Shown here piece after piece: positions 1-5,451 of a stretch of DNA of 5,451 nucleotides. This DNA is from Bacillota bacterium (GTDB lineage: Bacteria > Bacillota_C > Negativicutes > Sporomusales > Sporomusaceae). Numbering within the stretch: position 1 is the first letter of the stretch; each line of letters starts with the position of its first letter. Below the pieces are notes generated by a model. The model worked only from the letters and a program-made list of their open reading frames with translations. It was not told where the DNA came from and made no database searches. A program made the translations under genes and the position numbers. Where the stretch lies: NCBI GenBank assembly GCA_023441125.1, contig JAEZQV010000072.1:1-5451 (forward strand), read 5' to 3'.

Positions 1-1
1 C

Positions 2-46
2 GGCCAGTTTGATAAAATCTACCAAAAATGGGTTTCGCATAACTAG
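2..46 (+). CDS. C-terminal end of an amino-acid ABC transporter solute-binding protein (partial)
   Basis: Only the last 14 codons and a TAG stop (44-46) are inside the window; they read GQFDKIYQKWVSHN. The pattern F-D-K-I-Y-x-K-W is the usual C-terminal helix of family-3 periplasmic or lipoprotein solute-binding proteins, which capture polar amino acids outside the membrane and hand them to the permease. The reading frame is open from the left edge. The stop lies 24 bases before the permease ATG, the expected binding protein-permease-ATPase order. The assignment rests on a short tail plus gene order, so the ligand cannot be told. Confidence 0.75.
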   Translation, partial: GQFDKIYQKWVSHN

Positions 47-52
47 TTATCC

Positions 53-61
53 GGCGGAAGG
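53..61 (+). promoter_or_regulatory. Ribosome binding site that fixes the permease start
   Basis: The run GGCGGAAGG at 53-61 contains a GGAAGG Shine-Dalgarno core (56-61), 9 bases before ATG 71. The alternative in-frame TTG at 65 would leave only 3 bases, too close for initiation. The site therefore supports ATG 71. Confidence 0.6.
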
Positions 62-70
62 AATTTGGAA

Positions 71-724
71 ATGAATCTTAATTATTCGATTGTGTGGCAA
101 AAGTTCCCACTCCTGCTTGATGGTTGCTGGATTACATTAGAAATATCGTTCCTATCGCTATTATTGGGGATGTTTTTCGGTATAGCGGGAGCCTTATGCA
201 GGCTATCTTCTCTCCGCTTGTTAAACGTAATTGCATTTTTATATGTATGGATTATCAGAGGAACACCGGTTCTGGTCCAATTGTTTATTCTGTATTTCGC
301 CTTGCCTCAGCTCGGGATAAAGCTTTCGAGCATGACGGCAGGCGTGCTTGGCCTTGCCGTAAATACCGGTGCGTATATTACTGAAATCATACGGGCCGGT
401 ATTCAGGCGGTTGACAAGGGACAAATGGAGGCTGCGTTGTCGCTTGGCATGGAACCGCATCAGGCGATGAGGAGAATCGTTGGTCCGCAAGCCATTAAGA
501 TTTGCATACCGCCTTTAGTCAATCAATTTATCATTAATTTAAAAAACTCATCAATAGCTTCGCTAGTAACTATTACTGAGCTGTTTCGTACAGGTGAACA
601 GATAATCCATGCATCATTCCGCAGTTTTGAAGTGTATACTGTCGTAGCAGTTCTATATTTAGCTATGAATTCAATATTTATGATTATTGCAGACAAATTA
701 GAAAAAGGAATGGCAAGACAATGA
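71..724 (+). CDS. Polar amino-acid ABC transporter permease (HisM/GlnP family)
   Basis: Integral membrane subunit of an ABC importer for polar amino acids, 217 residues from ATG 71, the usual size for this family. A hydrophobic segment near residues 20-42 is followed by the family signature RGTP (63-66) leading into [13 protein letters not shown] (67-79). The EAA coupling loop that contacts the ATPase runs from about residue 105 (EIIRAG) through E120-A-A to G126, followed by the conserved PQA (139-141). A KNSS segment (158-161) precedes the last helices and matches the K-[DN]-[TS]-S motif of the family. The gene follows a solute-binding-protein tail and overlaps the ATPase by four bases (ATGA, 721-724), so the three subunits are probably translated in step. 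The specific amino acid is not readable from sequence. An in-frame TTG at 65 was rejected because it lies too close to the ribosome binding site. Confidence 0.93.
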   Translation: MNLNYSIVWQKFPLLLDGCWITLEISFLSLLLGMFFGIAGALCRLSSLRLLNVIAFLYVWIIRGTPVLVQLFILYFALPQLGIKLSSMTAGVLGLAVNTGAYITEIIRAGIQAVDKGQMEAALSLGMEPHQAMRRIVGPQAIKICIPPLVNQFIINLKNSSIASLVTITELFRTGEQIIHASFRSFEVYTVVAVLYLAMNSIFMIIADKLEKGMARQ

Positions 725-1452
725 GTTATATTCTGGAGATGCACGAAGTCTGCAAATCATTTGGTTCTATACCGGTTCTAAACGCCGTTACCTTAAAAGT
801 ACGAGAAAATGAAAAGGTAGTTATCATCGGACCCAGTGGTTCCGGCAAAAGTACGCTTTTGCGCTGTATTAACCGTTTAGAGACCATAGATTCAGGACAT
901 ATTTTTTTTGCTGGCCAGGATATCGGCAATATAAATAATCTGGGCAGACTGAGAATACAGATTGGAATGGTGTTTCAACGCTTTAATTTGTTTCCCAATA
1001 AGACGGCCTTAGAAAATATTGTTGAAGCTCCCATTATTGTTAAAAAGATATCTCCGGATAAAGCGCGTAGTTTAGCCATGGATCTACTGGAGCGCGTAGG
1101 CTTGACTCATAAATGTGACAGCTATCCAAAAGAATTATCCGGAGGAGAGCAGCAGCGTATAGCCATAGCGAGGTCTTTAGCTATGAATCCCCAAATTATG
1201 CTTTTTGATGAACCGACTTCCGCCTTGGACCCGGAATTGATTGGTGAGGTATTGGGAGTGATAGAGTCATTAGCTAAAGAAGGTATGACGATGATTGTTG
1301 TTTCGCATGAAATGGGGTTTGCCAGAGAAGTTGCAGATAGAGTGATTTTTATGGATCAAGGTGCAATTATAGAGGAAGGAGCACCACAACTGCTGTTTGA
1401 AAATCCTGTACATGAACGTACAAGGCTGTTTTTGCGACGCATTAAAAGATAA
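721..1452 (+). CDS. Polar amino-acid ABC transporter ATP-binding protein (GlnQ/HisP family)
   Basis: Cytoplasmic nucleotide-binding subunit that powers the importer, 243 residues, close to the family norm of about 240. All motifs are intact: Walker [10 protein letters not shown] (37-45), Q-loop glutamine Q86 in VFQRFNLFP, signature LSGGEQQR (139-146), Walker B IMLFDE (159-164) with catalytic E164, D-loop SALD (167-170) and switch histidine H196 in VVSHEMGF. The FNLFP and SHEMGFA signatures are typical of the polar amino-acid subfamily (PAAT) rather than of other importers. The start overlaps the permease stop as ATGA, implying translational coupling. The first available ATG is used, and the N-terminus aligns with the family (a beta strand, then VCKSFG). 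The gene is visibly more AT-rich than the genes downstream. Confidence 0.95.
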   Translation: MSYILEMHEVCKSFGSIPVLNAVTLKVRENEKVVIIGPSGSGKSTLLRCINRLETIDSGHIFFAGQDIGNINNLGRLRIQIGMVFQRFNLFPNKTALENIVEAPIIVKKISPDKARSLAMDLLERVGLTHKCDSYPKELSGGEQQRIAIARSLAMNPQIMLFDEPTSALDPELIGEVLGVIESLAKEGMTMIVVSHEMGFAREVADRVIFMDQGAIIEEGAPQLLFENPVHERTRLFLRRIKR

Positions 1453-1470
1453 CAAAATCTACGATATACT
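1442..1470 (+). promoter_or_regulatory. Possible promoter for the AtuA-family gene pair
   Basis: TTAAAA (1442-1447, 4 of 6 to the sigma-70/sigma-A -35 consensus) and TATACT (1465-1470, 5 of 6 to the -10) are separated by exactly 17 bases. A transcript would begin near 1477 and reach the ribosome binding site at once. The elements overlap the last codons of the ABC ATPase gene. In AT-rich sequence such a pair can arise by chance, so this is a candidate only; readthrough from the ABC operon is the alternative. Confidence 0.35.
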
Positions 1471-1495
1471 GCAAAAACATAGAAAGAGGAAGACC

Positions 1496-2845
1496 ATGAA
1501 ACAGATACGAATCGGAACAGGCAGCGGTGGTTGCACCTTTGAGCGGATGGAGCCGACGCTGGAACTGCTGGAGCAGGGAAAATTGGATTACATTGTGTTT
1601 GAGTGCTTGGCAGAGCGCACGATGGCAGACGCCCAAAAGGCAAAGCTGCAGGATTCATCCAAGGGATATAATCCCATGCTGGAGGAACGGATGCGGGCGG
1701 TACTCCCGCTGGCACTGGCCAAGAGGACAAAGATTATTTCCAACATGGGCGGTGCTAATACCGCCGCTGCTGTGGAGAAAATTGAGGAAATCTCCCGAGA
1801 ACTGGGACTAACAGTGAAAATCGCTATGGTCACGGGAGATGACCTGACCGAGCGGCTAAGCGCGTATCAGGACGCTCCCTTGCTGGATCGACCCGGCGTT
1901 CTGCAGGATTTGGCGGGAGTTATCTCCGCCAATGCCTATCTCAGCGGCGACCCCATTGCAAAGGCCTTGGACGGGGGCGCGGATGTGGTCATCACCGGTC
2001 GGGTAGCCGACCCGGCACTGTTTGTGGGACCGCTGAAGCATGAGTTCGGATGGACGGCAGACCAGCCGGAGAAGCTGGGACAAGCGCTTTTGCTGGGTCA
2101 TCTTCTGGAGTGCGCCGCCCAGCTCACCGGCGGCTACTACGCCGATCCCGGCTATAAGGATGTGCCGGATCTCCACAAGTTGGGTCAGCCCATCGCCCAG
2201 ATTGACGAGACGGGGAAATTCATCATCACCAAGGTAGCCGGCTCCGGTGGTTTGATTCGGGAGGCCATCTGCCGGGAACAGCTCCTGTATGAGATTACCG
2301 ATCCGGCACACTACATCACCCCTGACGGCATTGCTGATTTTTCCCGGGTAACTTTCACCCAATTGGATGATCAGCGAGTGCTGGCTGAGCATGCCAACTG
2401 CAAGGGGGAGCCGGACACCTACAAGGTTAACATCGGCTATCAGGATTGCTGGGTCTCTTTTGGGGAAATCAGCTACGGCGGCAGCAACGCTCTGGCTCGG
2501 GCGCAGCTGGCAGCGGACGTGGTACAAAAGCGGTGGCAGCTGCGGGGGATAGCCCCGGATGAGGTGCGAGTGGACTATATCGGCTACAGCTCCCTCTATG
2601 GTGAGGAAATTTCCGCCGCCATCACGCAGTCAACCGCCCATGAAATTCGTTTGCGTATCACAGTCCGAACTAAAACTCAGGAGGAGGCTGTCGCGCTCCT
2701 CAGGGAGGTGCAGGTGCTTTACATCAACGGCCCTGCCGGTGGTGGTGGCATTTTCACTTCTATCGCCCAGCAGCTGTCGGTGGAAAATATTCTGGTACCC
2801 CGGCAGGATATTCCTTATCATGTAATATACAGGGAGGTGCGGTAA
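1496..2845 (+). CDS. AtuA-family protein (DUF1446), main domain of a split two-gene form
   Basis: Cytoplasmic protein of 449 residues matching the acyclic terpene utilisation AtuA family (DUF1446) along its length. Recognisable blocks in order: IGTGSGG near the N-terminus (6-12), LDYIVFECLAERT (30-42), SNMGGANT (82-89), VTGDD (112-116), GADVVITGRVAD (161-172), HLLECAAQLTGG (202-213), and later the QLLYEITDPAHYITPD and YGGSNALARAQLA stretches. The FECLAERT form marks a subgroup distinct from the AtuA forms with a G-F-W-G-D start. AtuA of Pseudomonas belongs to the citronellol/geraniol pathway, but the reaction of the family is not securely known, and no terpene genes are visible here. ATG 1496 is chosen because GAGGA (1486-1490) sits 5 bases upstream; an in-frame ATG at 1397 lies inside the ATPase gene and adds residues foreign to the family. 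The stop overlaps the next gene's start (TAATG). The gene is markedly more GC-rich than the ABC genes before it. Confidence 0.88.
   Translation: MKQIRIGTGSGGCTFERMEPTLELLEQGKLDYIVFECLAERTMADAQKAKLQDSSKGYNPMLEERMRAVLPLALAKRTKIISNMGGANTAAAVEKIEEISRELGLTVKIAMVTGDDLTERLSAYQDAPLLDRPGVLQDLAGVISANAYLSGDPIAKALDGGADVVITGRVADPALFVGPLKHEFGWTADQPEKLGQALLLGHLLECAAQLTGGYYADPGYKDVPDLHKLGQPIAQIDETGKFIITKVAGSGGLIREAICREQLLYEITDPAHYITPDGIADFSRVTFTQLDDQRVLAEHANCKGEPDTYKVNIGYQDCWVSFGEISYGGSNALARAQLAADVVQKRWQLRGIAPDEVRVDYIGYSSLYGEEISAAITQSTAHEIRLRITVRTKTQEEAVALLREVQVLYINGPAGGGGIFTSIAQQLSVENILVPRQDIPYHVIYREVR
2831..2839 (+). promoter_or_regulatory. Strong ribosome binding site of the AtuA-like small gene
   Basis: AGGGAGGTG at 2831-2839 is a near-perfect complement to the 16S rRNA 3' end and lies 5 bases before ATG 2845. 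It is embedded in the last codons of the preceding gene, so the 99-residue protein can be translated strongly and in step with its partner. Confidence 0.7.
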
Positions 2846-3144
2846 TGAAGCTGAAAGAAATCGCCCATGTCCGGACCGGGGATAAGGGCAACAAATGCAA
2901 CATCTGCGTTATCCCCTGGCGGGATGCGGATTACTCGTTGCTGAAGGAACAACTGACCGCCCGGCGGGTGAAGGAATTTTACGCCTCTGTTTGCAGGGGG
3001 GCAGTCAGCCGTTATGAGGTGGACAGCATATGCAGCCTGAACTTTGTGCTGGAGCAGTCCCTGGGCGGCGGCGTCACCCGCAGCCTGGCCATCGACAAGC
3101 ATGGAAAAGCCCTGGGTATGGCGCTGTTGGAGCTGGAATTATAA
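2845..3144 (+). CDS. AtuA-like ferredoxin-fold protein, small subunit
   Basis: A 99-residue cytoplasmic protein matching the C-terminal ferredoxin-fold domain found at the end of full-length AtuA proteins. The hallmark R-x-G-D-K-G-N-x-x-N-I is present at residues 10-20, and the family's second block, LNFVLEQSLGGGVTRSLAID, lies at 65-84 with the conserved GGG at 74-76. In longer homologues this domain is fused to the DUF1446 domain; here it is a separate gene whose ATG shares one base with the upstream stop (TAATG), so the two products very probably form a complex. 'Ferredoxin-fold' describes the fold and does not imply an iron-sulfur cluster. This copy does carry cysteines at 18, 21, 50 and 63, with the first two inside the hallmark motif. 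Its catalytic role is unknown. Confidence 0.87.
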   Translation: MKLKEIAHVRTGDKGNKCNICVIPWRDADYSLLKEQLTARRVKEFYASVCRGAVSRYEVDSICSLNFVLEQSLGGGVTRSLAIDKHGKALGMALLELEL

Positions 3145-3148
3145 ACAA

Positions 3149-3355
3149 ATGTTCGCTATAGGTAGCTGGGTGAAGCACCAGCAGTGTGTTGGTACCTGCG
3201 ACATCGGGCCGTTAGCCGAGATTGGCGAGAAAGTTTGTAGTAATCTGACAGCAGGCAAGGCAGCAGGAATTGTTCTGTACAGAGCAGATATAGTGCGGTA
3301 TAATCAGTATGTCAATCTGGTGAAAAGATGGAACTTATGGCATGAGATTATATAG
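3149..3355 (+). other. Doubtful 68-codon ORF between the AtuA-like and MFS genes
   Basis: An ATG at 3149, five bases after the AtuA-like stop, opens a frame of 68 codons ending at TAG 3353-3355. The product begins MFAIGSWVKHQQCVGTCD and ends RWNLWHEII; it has three tryptophans, two cysteines (C18 and C22 region, CVGTC), no signal peptide and no clear membrane segment. I do not recognise the family. No good ribosome binding site precedes the ATG (the nearest GGAG is about 16 bases away), and a promoter-like element sits inside the frame. It may be the remnant of a lost gene, a real small gene translated by coupling, or chance. G+C in the sampled line 3181-3240 is 33/60, between that of its neighbours. 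Confidence 0.25.
3274..3304 (+). promoter_or_regulatory. Candidate promoter with a palindrome over the -35 element
   Basis: A perfect -10 hexamer TATAAT (3299-3304) stands 17 bases after TGTACA (3276-3281, 4 of 6 to the -35 consensus). The -35 lies within the exact 10-base palindrome TCTGTACAGA (3274-3283), a possible operator half or full site. Transcription would start near 3311 and give the MFS gene a leader of about 150 bases that includes the hairpin at 3381-3405. The only gene downstream on this strand is the MFS transporter, so this is the best promoter candidate for it. Confidence 0.5.
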
Positions 3356-3369
3356 TGGTTAAAGATATG

Positions 3370-3413
3370 GAACCCTTTATCCCTCCAAATGTGCAAATTG
3401 GAGGGTTCTCTTG
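3370..3413 (+). terminator. Terminator-like or attenuator-like hairpin upstream of the MFS gene
   Basis: CCCTCCAA (3381-3388) and TTGGAGGG (3398-3405) form a perfect 8-base-pair stem with a 9-base loop, followed by the moderately T-rich TTCTCTTGT. It is oriented to end transcription arriving from the AtuA-family genes. A second pairing is possible: GAACCCT (3370-3376) with AGGGTTC (3402-3408), which competes for the same 3' arm. The U-tract is weak, so termination may be partial. Confidence 0.55.
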
Positions 3414-3421
3414 TCAGTTTC

Positions 3422-3439
3422 GCACAATATCTGATGTGC
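3422..3439. repeat. Short inverted repeat just upstream of the MFS start
   Basis: GCACA (3422-3426) and TGTGC (3435-3439) form an inverted repeat with an 8-base spacer, flanked by TT and AA on the outside. It ends 6 bases before the MFS ribosome binding site, so a regulator bound there, or a small RNA hairpin, could affect expression. The arms are short and chance occurrence is likely enough to keep confidence low. Confidence 0.25.
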
Positions 3440-3444
3440 AATAA

Positions 3445-3450
3445 AGGGGG
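3445..3450 (+). promoter_or_regulatory. Ribosome binding site that decides a CTG start for the MFS gene
   Basis: AGGGGG at 3445-3450 is the only good Shine-Dalgarno match near the MFS reading frame. It is 8 bases before the in-frame CTG 3459 and 47 bases before the first in-frame ATG (3498). No ATG, GTG or TTG lies in frame between them. Confidence 0.6.
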
Positions 3451-3458
3451 ATTATCAC

Positions 3459-4676
3459 CTGAATACTACTAAAAAGGTCCAGTCTGCCTGGCTGCTGATG
3501 CTGAGTGCGGCGGCCATCTTAATGATTACGATGGGAGCCAGGCAGTCGGTGGGGCTGTTTGTCAAGCCGCTGGATGCGGCTACCGGCCTGGGCATCGTTT
3601 CAATCAGCTTTGCGCTGGCCATCGGCCAGTTTGTGTGGGGCCTGGCCCAGCCGATATTCGGCGCCATCGCCGACAAAAAAGGCTCGTACCATGTTCTCAT
3701 TTTTGGCACGCTGCTGCTGGCGATCGGCACGGCGCTGACGCCCCTGGTGCAATCGGAATGGGCGCTGGTGGCGACAATGGGGGTCTTAAGCGCAGCCGGC
3801 GCGGGCGCCGGCAGTTTCTCCATCCTGATCGGGGCCACCAGCGGGCGGCTGCCGGCTGAAAAACGGGCCTTTGCCGGCGGCTTCATCAATGCCGGCGGTT
3901 CCCTGGGGCAGTTCATCTTTGCTCCTTTATTACAGGCGATTATCAGCGGCTTCGGCTGGGTGGCGGCCATGCTGACCATGGCCGCCACCACGTTGCTGAG
4001 TATTCCGCTGGCCGCCGTGCTGTGCGGCAAAGCGGCGGCGCCCCAGGCCGCCGGCCAGGCTGGGGGCGGATTAGCTTTGCAGGTCCGGCAAGCGTTGCGC
4101 AATCCCAGTTATTTGTGTTTGCACGCCGGCTTTTTCACCTGCGGCTTCCATGTGGCCTTTCTGGTTACTCACCTGCCCGGGGAAGTGTCGTTATGCGGCC
4201 ATGCGGCCAGCGTATCGGCCACGTCGCTGGCGCTCATCGGCTTGTTTAATATTGCCGGCAGTCTGGCGGCCGGCGCTTTAGGCACGCGCTACCGGATGAA
4301 ATATATCCTGGCCGTCATGTACGCCAGCCGCGCCGTTATGATTGCCCTGTATCTCATGGCGCCCAAAACACCGTTAACCTTCTATATCTTTGCGGCCGGC
4401 CTGGGGTTCACCTGGCTGGCGACGGTGCCGCCCACGGCCGGCCTGGTCGGTAAGCTGTTCGGCACGCGCTATATGGCCACCTTACTGGGCCTCACTATTC
4501 TCACCCATCAAATCGGCGGTTTCCTGGGGGCCTGGCTGGGCGGGCTGGCGGTGGCGCATGACGGCAACTACCAGTGGATGTGGTATGCCGATATGGTGCT
4601 GGCTTTGGCTGCGGCCCTTGTCAATTTGCCGATCCGGGAGGCCAAATTGTCGGCAGAGCCGGTGGCGGCGTCATAA
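3459..4676 (+). CDS. MFS transporter (monocarboxylate/oxalate-formate-type carrier), probable CTG start
   Basis: Inner-membrane secondary carrier of the major facilitator superfamily, 405 residues from CTG 3459 (392 from ATG 3498). It is very hydrophobic, with a layout consistent with 12 helices and a central loop near residues 185-215 (PQAAGQAGGG onward). MFS motif A appears as GAIADKKG (68-75) between helices 2 and 3. The start WLLMLSAAAILMITMGARQSVGLF and a GLF-x-x-PL element resemble the MCT-like and oxalate/formate carrier branch; the substrate is likely a small organic anion, by inference only. CTG is preferred because the Shine-Dalgarno site is correctly spaced for it and because the extra residues (NTTKKVQSAW) provide the basic cytoplasmic leader and the beginning of helix 1, which ATG 3498 would cut. 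The gene is very GC-rich and ends at TAA just before a strong terminator. Confidence 0.9.
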   Translation: MNTTKKVQSAWLLMLSAAAILMITMGARQSVGLFVKPLDAATGLGIVSISFALAIGQFVWGLAQPIFGAIADKKGSYHVLIFGTLLLAIGTALTPLVQSEWALVATMGVLSAAGAGAGSFSILIGATSGRLPAEKRAFAGGFINAGGSLGQFIFAPLLQAIISGFGWVAAMLTMAATTLLSIPLAAVLCGKAAAPQAAGQAGGGLALQVRQALRNPSYLCLHAGFFTCGFHVAFLVTHLPGEVSLCGHAASVSATSLALIGLFNIAGSLAAGALGTRYRMKYILAVMYASRAVMIALYLMAPKTPLTFYIFAAGLGFTWLATVPPTAGLVGKLFGTRYMATLLGLTILTHQIGGFLGAWLGGLAVAHDGNYQWMWYADMVLALAAALVNLPIREAKLSAEPVAAS

Positions 4677-4709
4677 GTAAAAAAGGTGCATTTGTTTACT
4701 GATTAACGG

Positions 4710-4770
4710 AAAAGAAAAAGATCCAAGCCTGCAGCCATCTCGGGCGAGACGGCCGCAGGCTTGGTTTTAT
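4710..4770. terminator. Bidirectional rho-independent terminator between convergent genes
   Basis: CCAAGCCTGC (4723-4732) pairs perfectly with GCAGGCTTGG (4755-4764). The stem continues inward through an A/C mismatch, three more pairs, another mismatch and TCTC/GAGA (4738-4741, 4746-4749), closing on a GGGC loop. On the plus strand it is followed by TTTTATTTT; on the minus strand the run AAAAGAAAAAG (4710-4720) reads as a U-tract. It can therefore stop both the MFS transcript from the left and the permease transcript from the right. Confidence 0.93.
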
Positions 4771-5451
4771 TTTCGCCAGCGCAGCAGATAGCCGGTAAAG
4801 CGCTGGTAGAGAGTCATTAATAGCAGTACAACGGCGCCAATGACAATAATGCCGGCAACAACCCGGGCATAATCGGCAAAGTCGGAGAAGTATTTTACAT
4901 ACCAGCCCAGTCCGCTGGTGGCCCCGATCATCTCGGCCGCCGTTAAGAGGATGAAAGCCAGTACCAGGCTGATGGCGCCGCCGCTGACAATATGCGGCAT
5001 GGCGCCCGGCAGGAGAATATGGAGCAGCATGGACTTTCTGCTGACGCCAATGGTCCGGGCCGAATCGACGATGCCTTTTTCGAGCGCTTCCACCCCGGCG
5101 ATGGTATTGATGAACAACGGCCAGAAAGCGCCGATAAAAATGACAAAGATGGAAGACAACGTAAATGTCGGCAATATGGCGATGGCATAGGGAATATAGA
5201 CAATAGGCGGGATGGGACCCAGGACGTTGGTGGCCGGTTCGATCGCCAGCTTGAGGCGGCGGTTCCAGCCGATAATGAGTCCCAAGGGGATAGCGAGCAG
5301 TACGGCCAGGGAATATCCCCAAAAGAGCAGGTTGAAGGAACTAACGAGACTTTTTAAAAATACCTGCCGGTCTTCGGCCAGCAGCTTTACAACCTGCAGC
5401 GGCCGGGGAAACAGCTGGGGGTCCAAAAGCTTCAGCCAGGCCGTGCTAAGC
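4767..5451 (-). CDS. SsuC/TauC-type ABC transporter permease (5' end outside the window)
   Basis: Membrane subunit of a nitrate/sulfonate/taurine-type ABC importer (BPD_transp_1 fold). The frame is open to the right edge and ends at TAA (4767-4769), leaving about 227 visible codons against a family length near 250-270, so helix 1 and the true start lie beyond 5451. A TTG at 5424-5426 is not a credible start: it falls within the conserved run L-x-P-x-L-F-P-x-P-L that follows helix 1, and the frame continues upstream as LSTAWLKLL. Counting from that TTG, the EAA coupling loop is at 121-140 (DSARTIGVSR to LLP), followed by SGGAISLVLAF and the AEMIGATSGLG block (164-174) typical of SsuC/TauC. The C-terminus YLLRWRK is also family-like. 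It is the last gene of its operon; the ATPase and binding protein are expected to the right. Substrate cannot be told: sulfonate, taurine, nitrate and pyrimidine-precursor importers share this permease type. Confidence 0.92.
   Translation of the reverse strand, partial: LSTAWLKLLDPQLFPRPLQVVKLLAEDRQVFLKSLVSSFNLLFWGYSLAVLLAIPLGLIIGWNRRLKLAIEPATNVLGPIPPIVYIPYAIAILPTFTLSSIFVIFIGAFWPLFINTIAGVEALEKGIVDSARTIGVSRKSMLLHILLPGAMPHIVSGGAISLVLAFILLTAAEMIGATSGLGWYVKYFSDFADYARVVAGIIVIGAVVLLLMTLYQRFTGYLLRWRK

Noticed and set aside
65..70. TTG start for the amino-acid permease
   Set aside because: It is only 3 bases after the Shine-Dalgarno core; ATG 71 is properly spaced.
1454..1480. Similarity between AAAATCTAC here and at 14-22 (end of the binding-protein gene), as if a copy of that gene's tail lay after the ATPase
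   Set aside because: Only nine bases are shared exactly, in AT-rich sequence. This is too short to argue for a duplicated gene end.
1397..1495. Upstream in-frame ATG for the AtuA-family protein
   Set aside because: It lies inside the ABC ATPase gene, has no suitable ribosome binding site, and would add 33 residues unlike the family. ATG 1496 has GAGGA at the right distance.
1856..2527. A 223-codon open frame on the minus strand opposite the AtuA-family gene
   Set aside because: It has no recognisable motifs and lies wholly opposite a gene with clear family matches in GC-rich sequence, where long antisense frames are common.
3455..4102. A 215-codon minus-strand open frame opposite the MFS gene
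   Set aside because: Its alanine/proline-rich, motif-free translation is typical of the complement of a hydrophobic GC-rich gene. The MFS reading is strongly supported.
1..5451. Search for tRNA or rRNA genes, CRISPR arrays, insertion-sequence ends, toxin-antitoxin pairs or defence genes
   Set aside because: No regularly spaced repeats, transposase motifs, cloverleaf-like elements or defence-type domains were seen on either strand.

Overview
The window looks like a chromosomal segment from an anaerobic or facultative Firmicutes-type bacterium. The pointers are purine-rich Shine-Dalgarno sites, an ABC-type amino-acid uptake operon, and an AtuA-family protein split over two genes. A Negativicutes/Sporomusa-like host is a guess I cannot test from sequence alone. 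Base composition is uneven. Single sampled 60-base lines give 25/60 G+C in the ABC ATPase (781-840), 39/60 in the AtuA-family gene (2101-2160) and 45/60 in the MFS gene (4021-4080), so the segment may be a mosaic of differing ancestry.

Layout. Positions 1-46 hold the last codons of a solute-binding protein. Then come an amino-acid ABC permease (71-724) and its ATPase (721-1452), coupled by an ATGA overlap; together these form a polar amino-acid importer whose promoter lies left of the window. After 43 bases, which contain a plausible promoter, comes an AtuA-family (DUF1446) protein (1496-2845). It is coupled by a TAATG overlap to a 99-residue AtuA-like ferredoxin-fold protein (2845-3144). All of these are on the plus strand and could be read through as one transcript. 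Positions 3145-3458 hold no recognised gene. They contain a doubtful 68-codon ORF, a good promoter-like pair with a palindrome over its -35 element, and a terminator/attenuator-like hairpin. An MFS transporter follows (3459-4676), probably starting at CTG rather than at the first ATG. A long bidirectional terminator (4723-4764) separates it from a convergent SsuC/TauC-type ABC permease (4767 to beyond 5451, minus strand) whose 5' end lies outside the window.

Function. Three transport systems (a polar amino-acid ABC importer, an MFS carrier and a sulfonate/nitrate/taurine-type ABC importer) surround one two-gene cytoplasmic module of the AtuA family. The family is named for acyclic terpene utilisation in Pseudomonas, but its chemistry is not well defined and nothing here points to terpenes. 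A reasonable inference is a small uptake-and-catabolism locus for an organic or amino acid, with the substrate unknown. I found no RNA genes, CRISPR array, insertion sequence or defence system.
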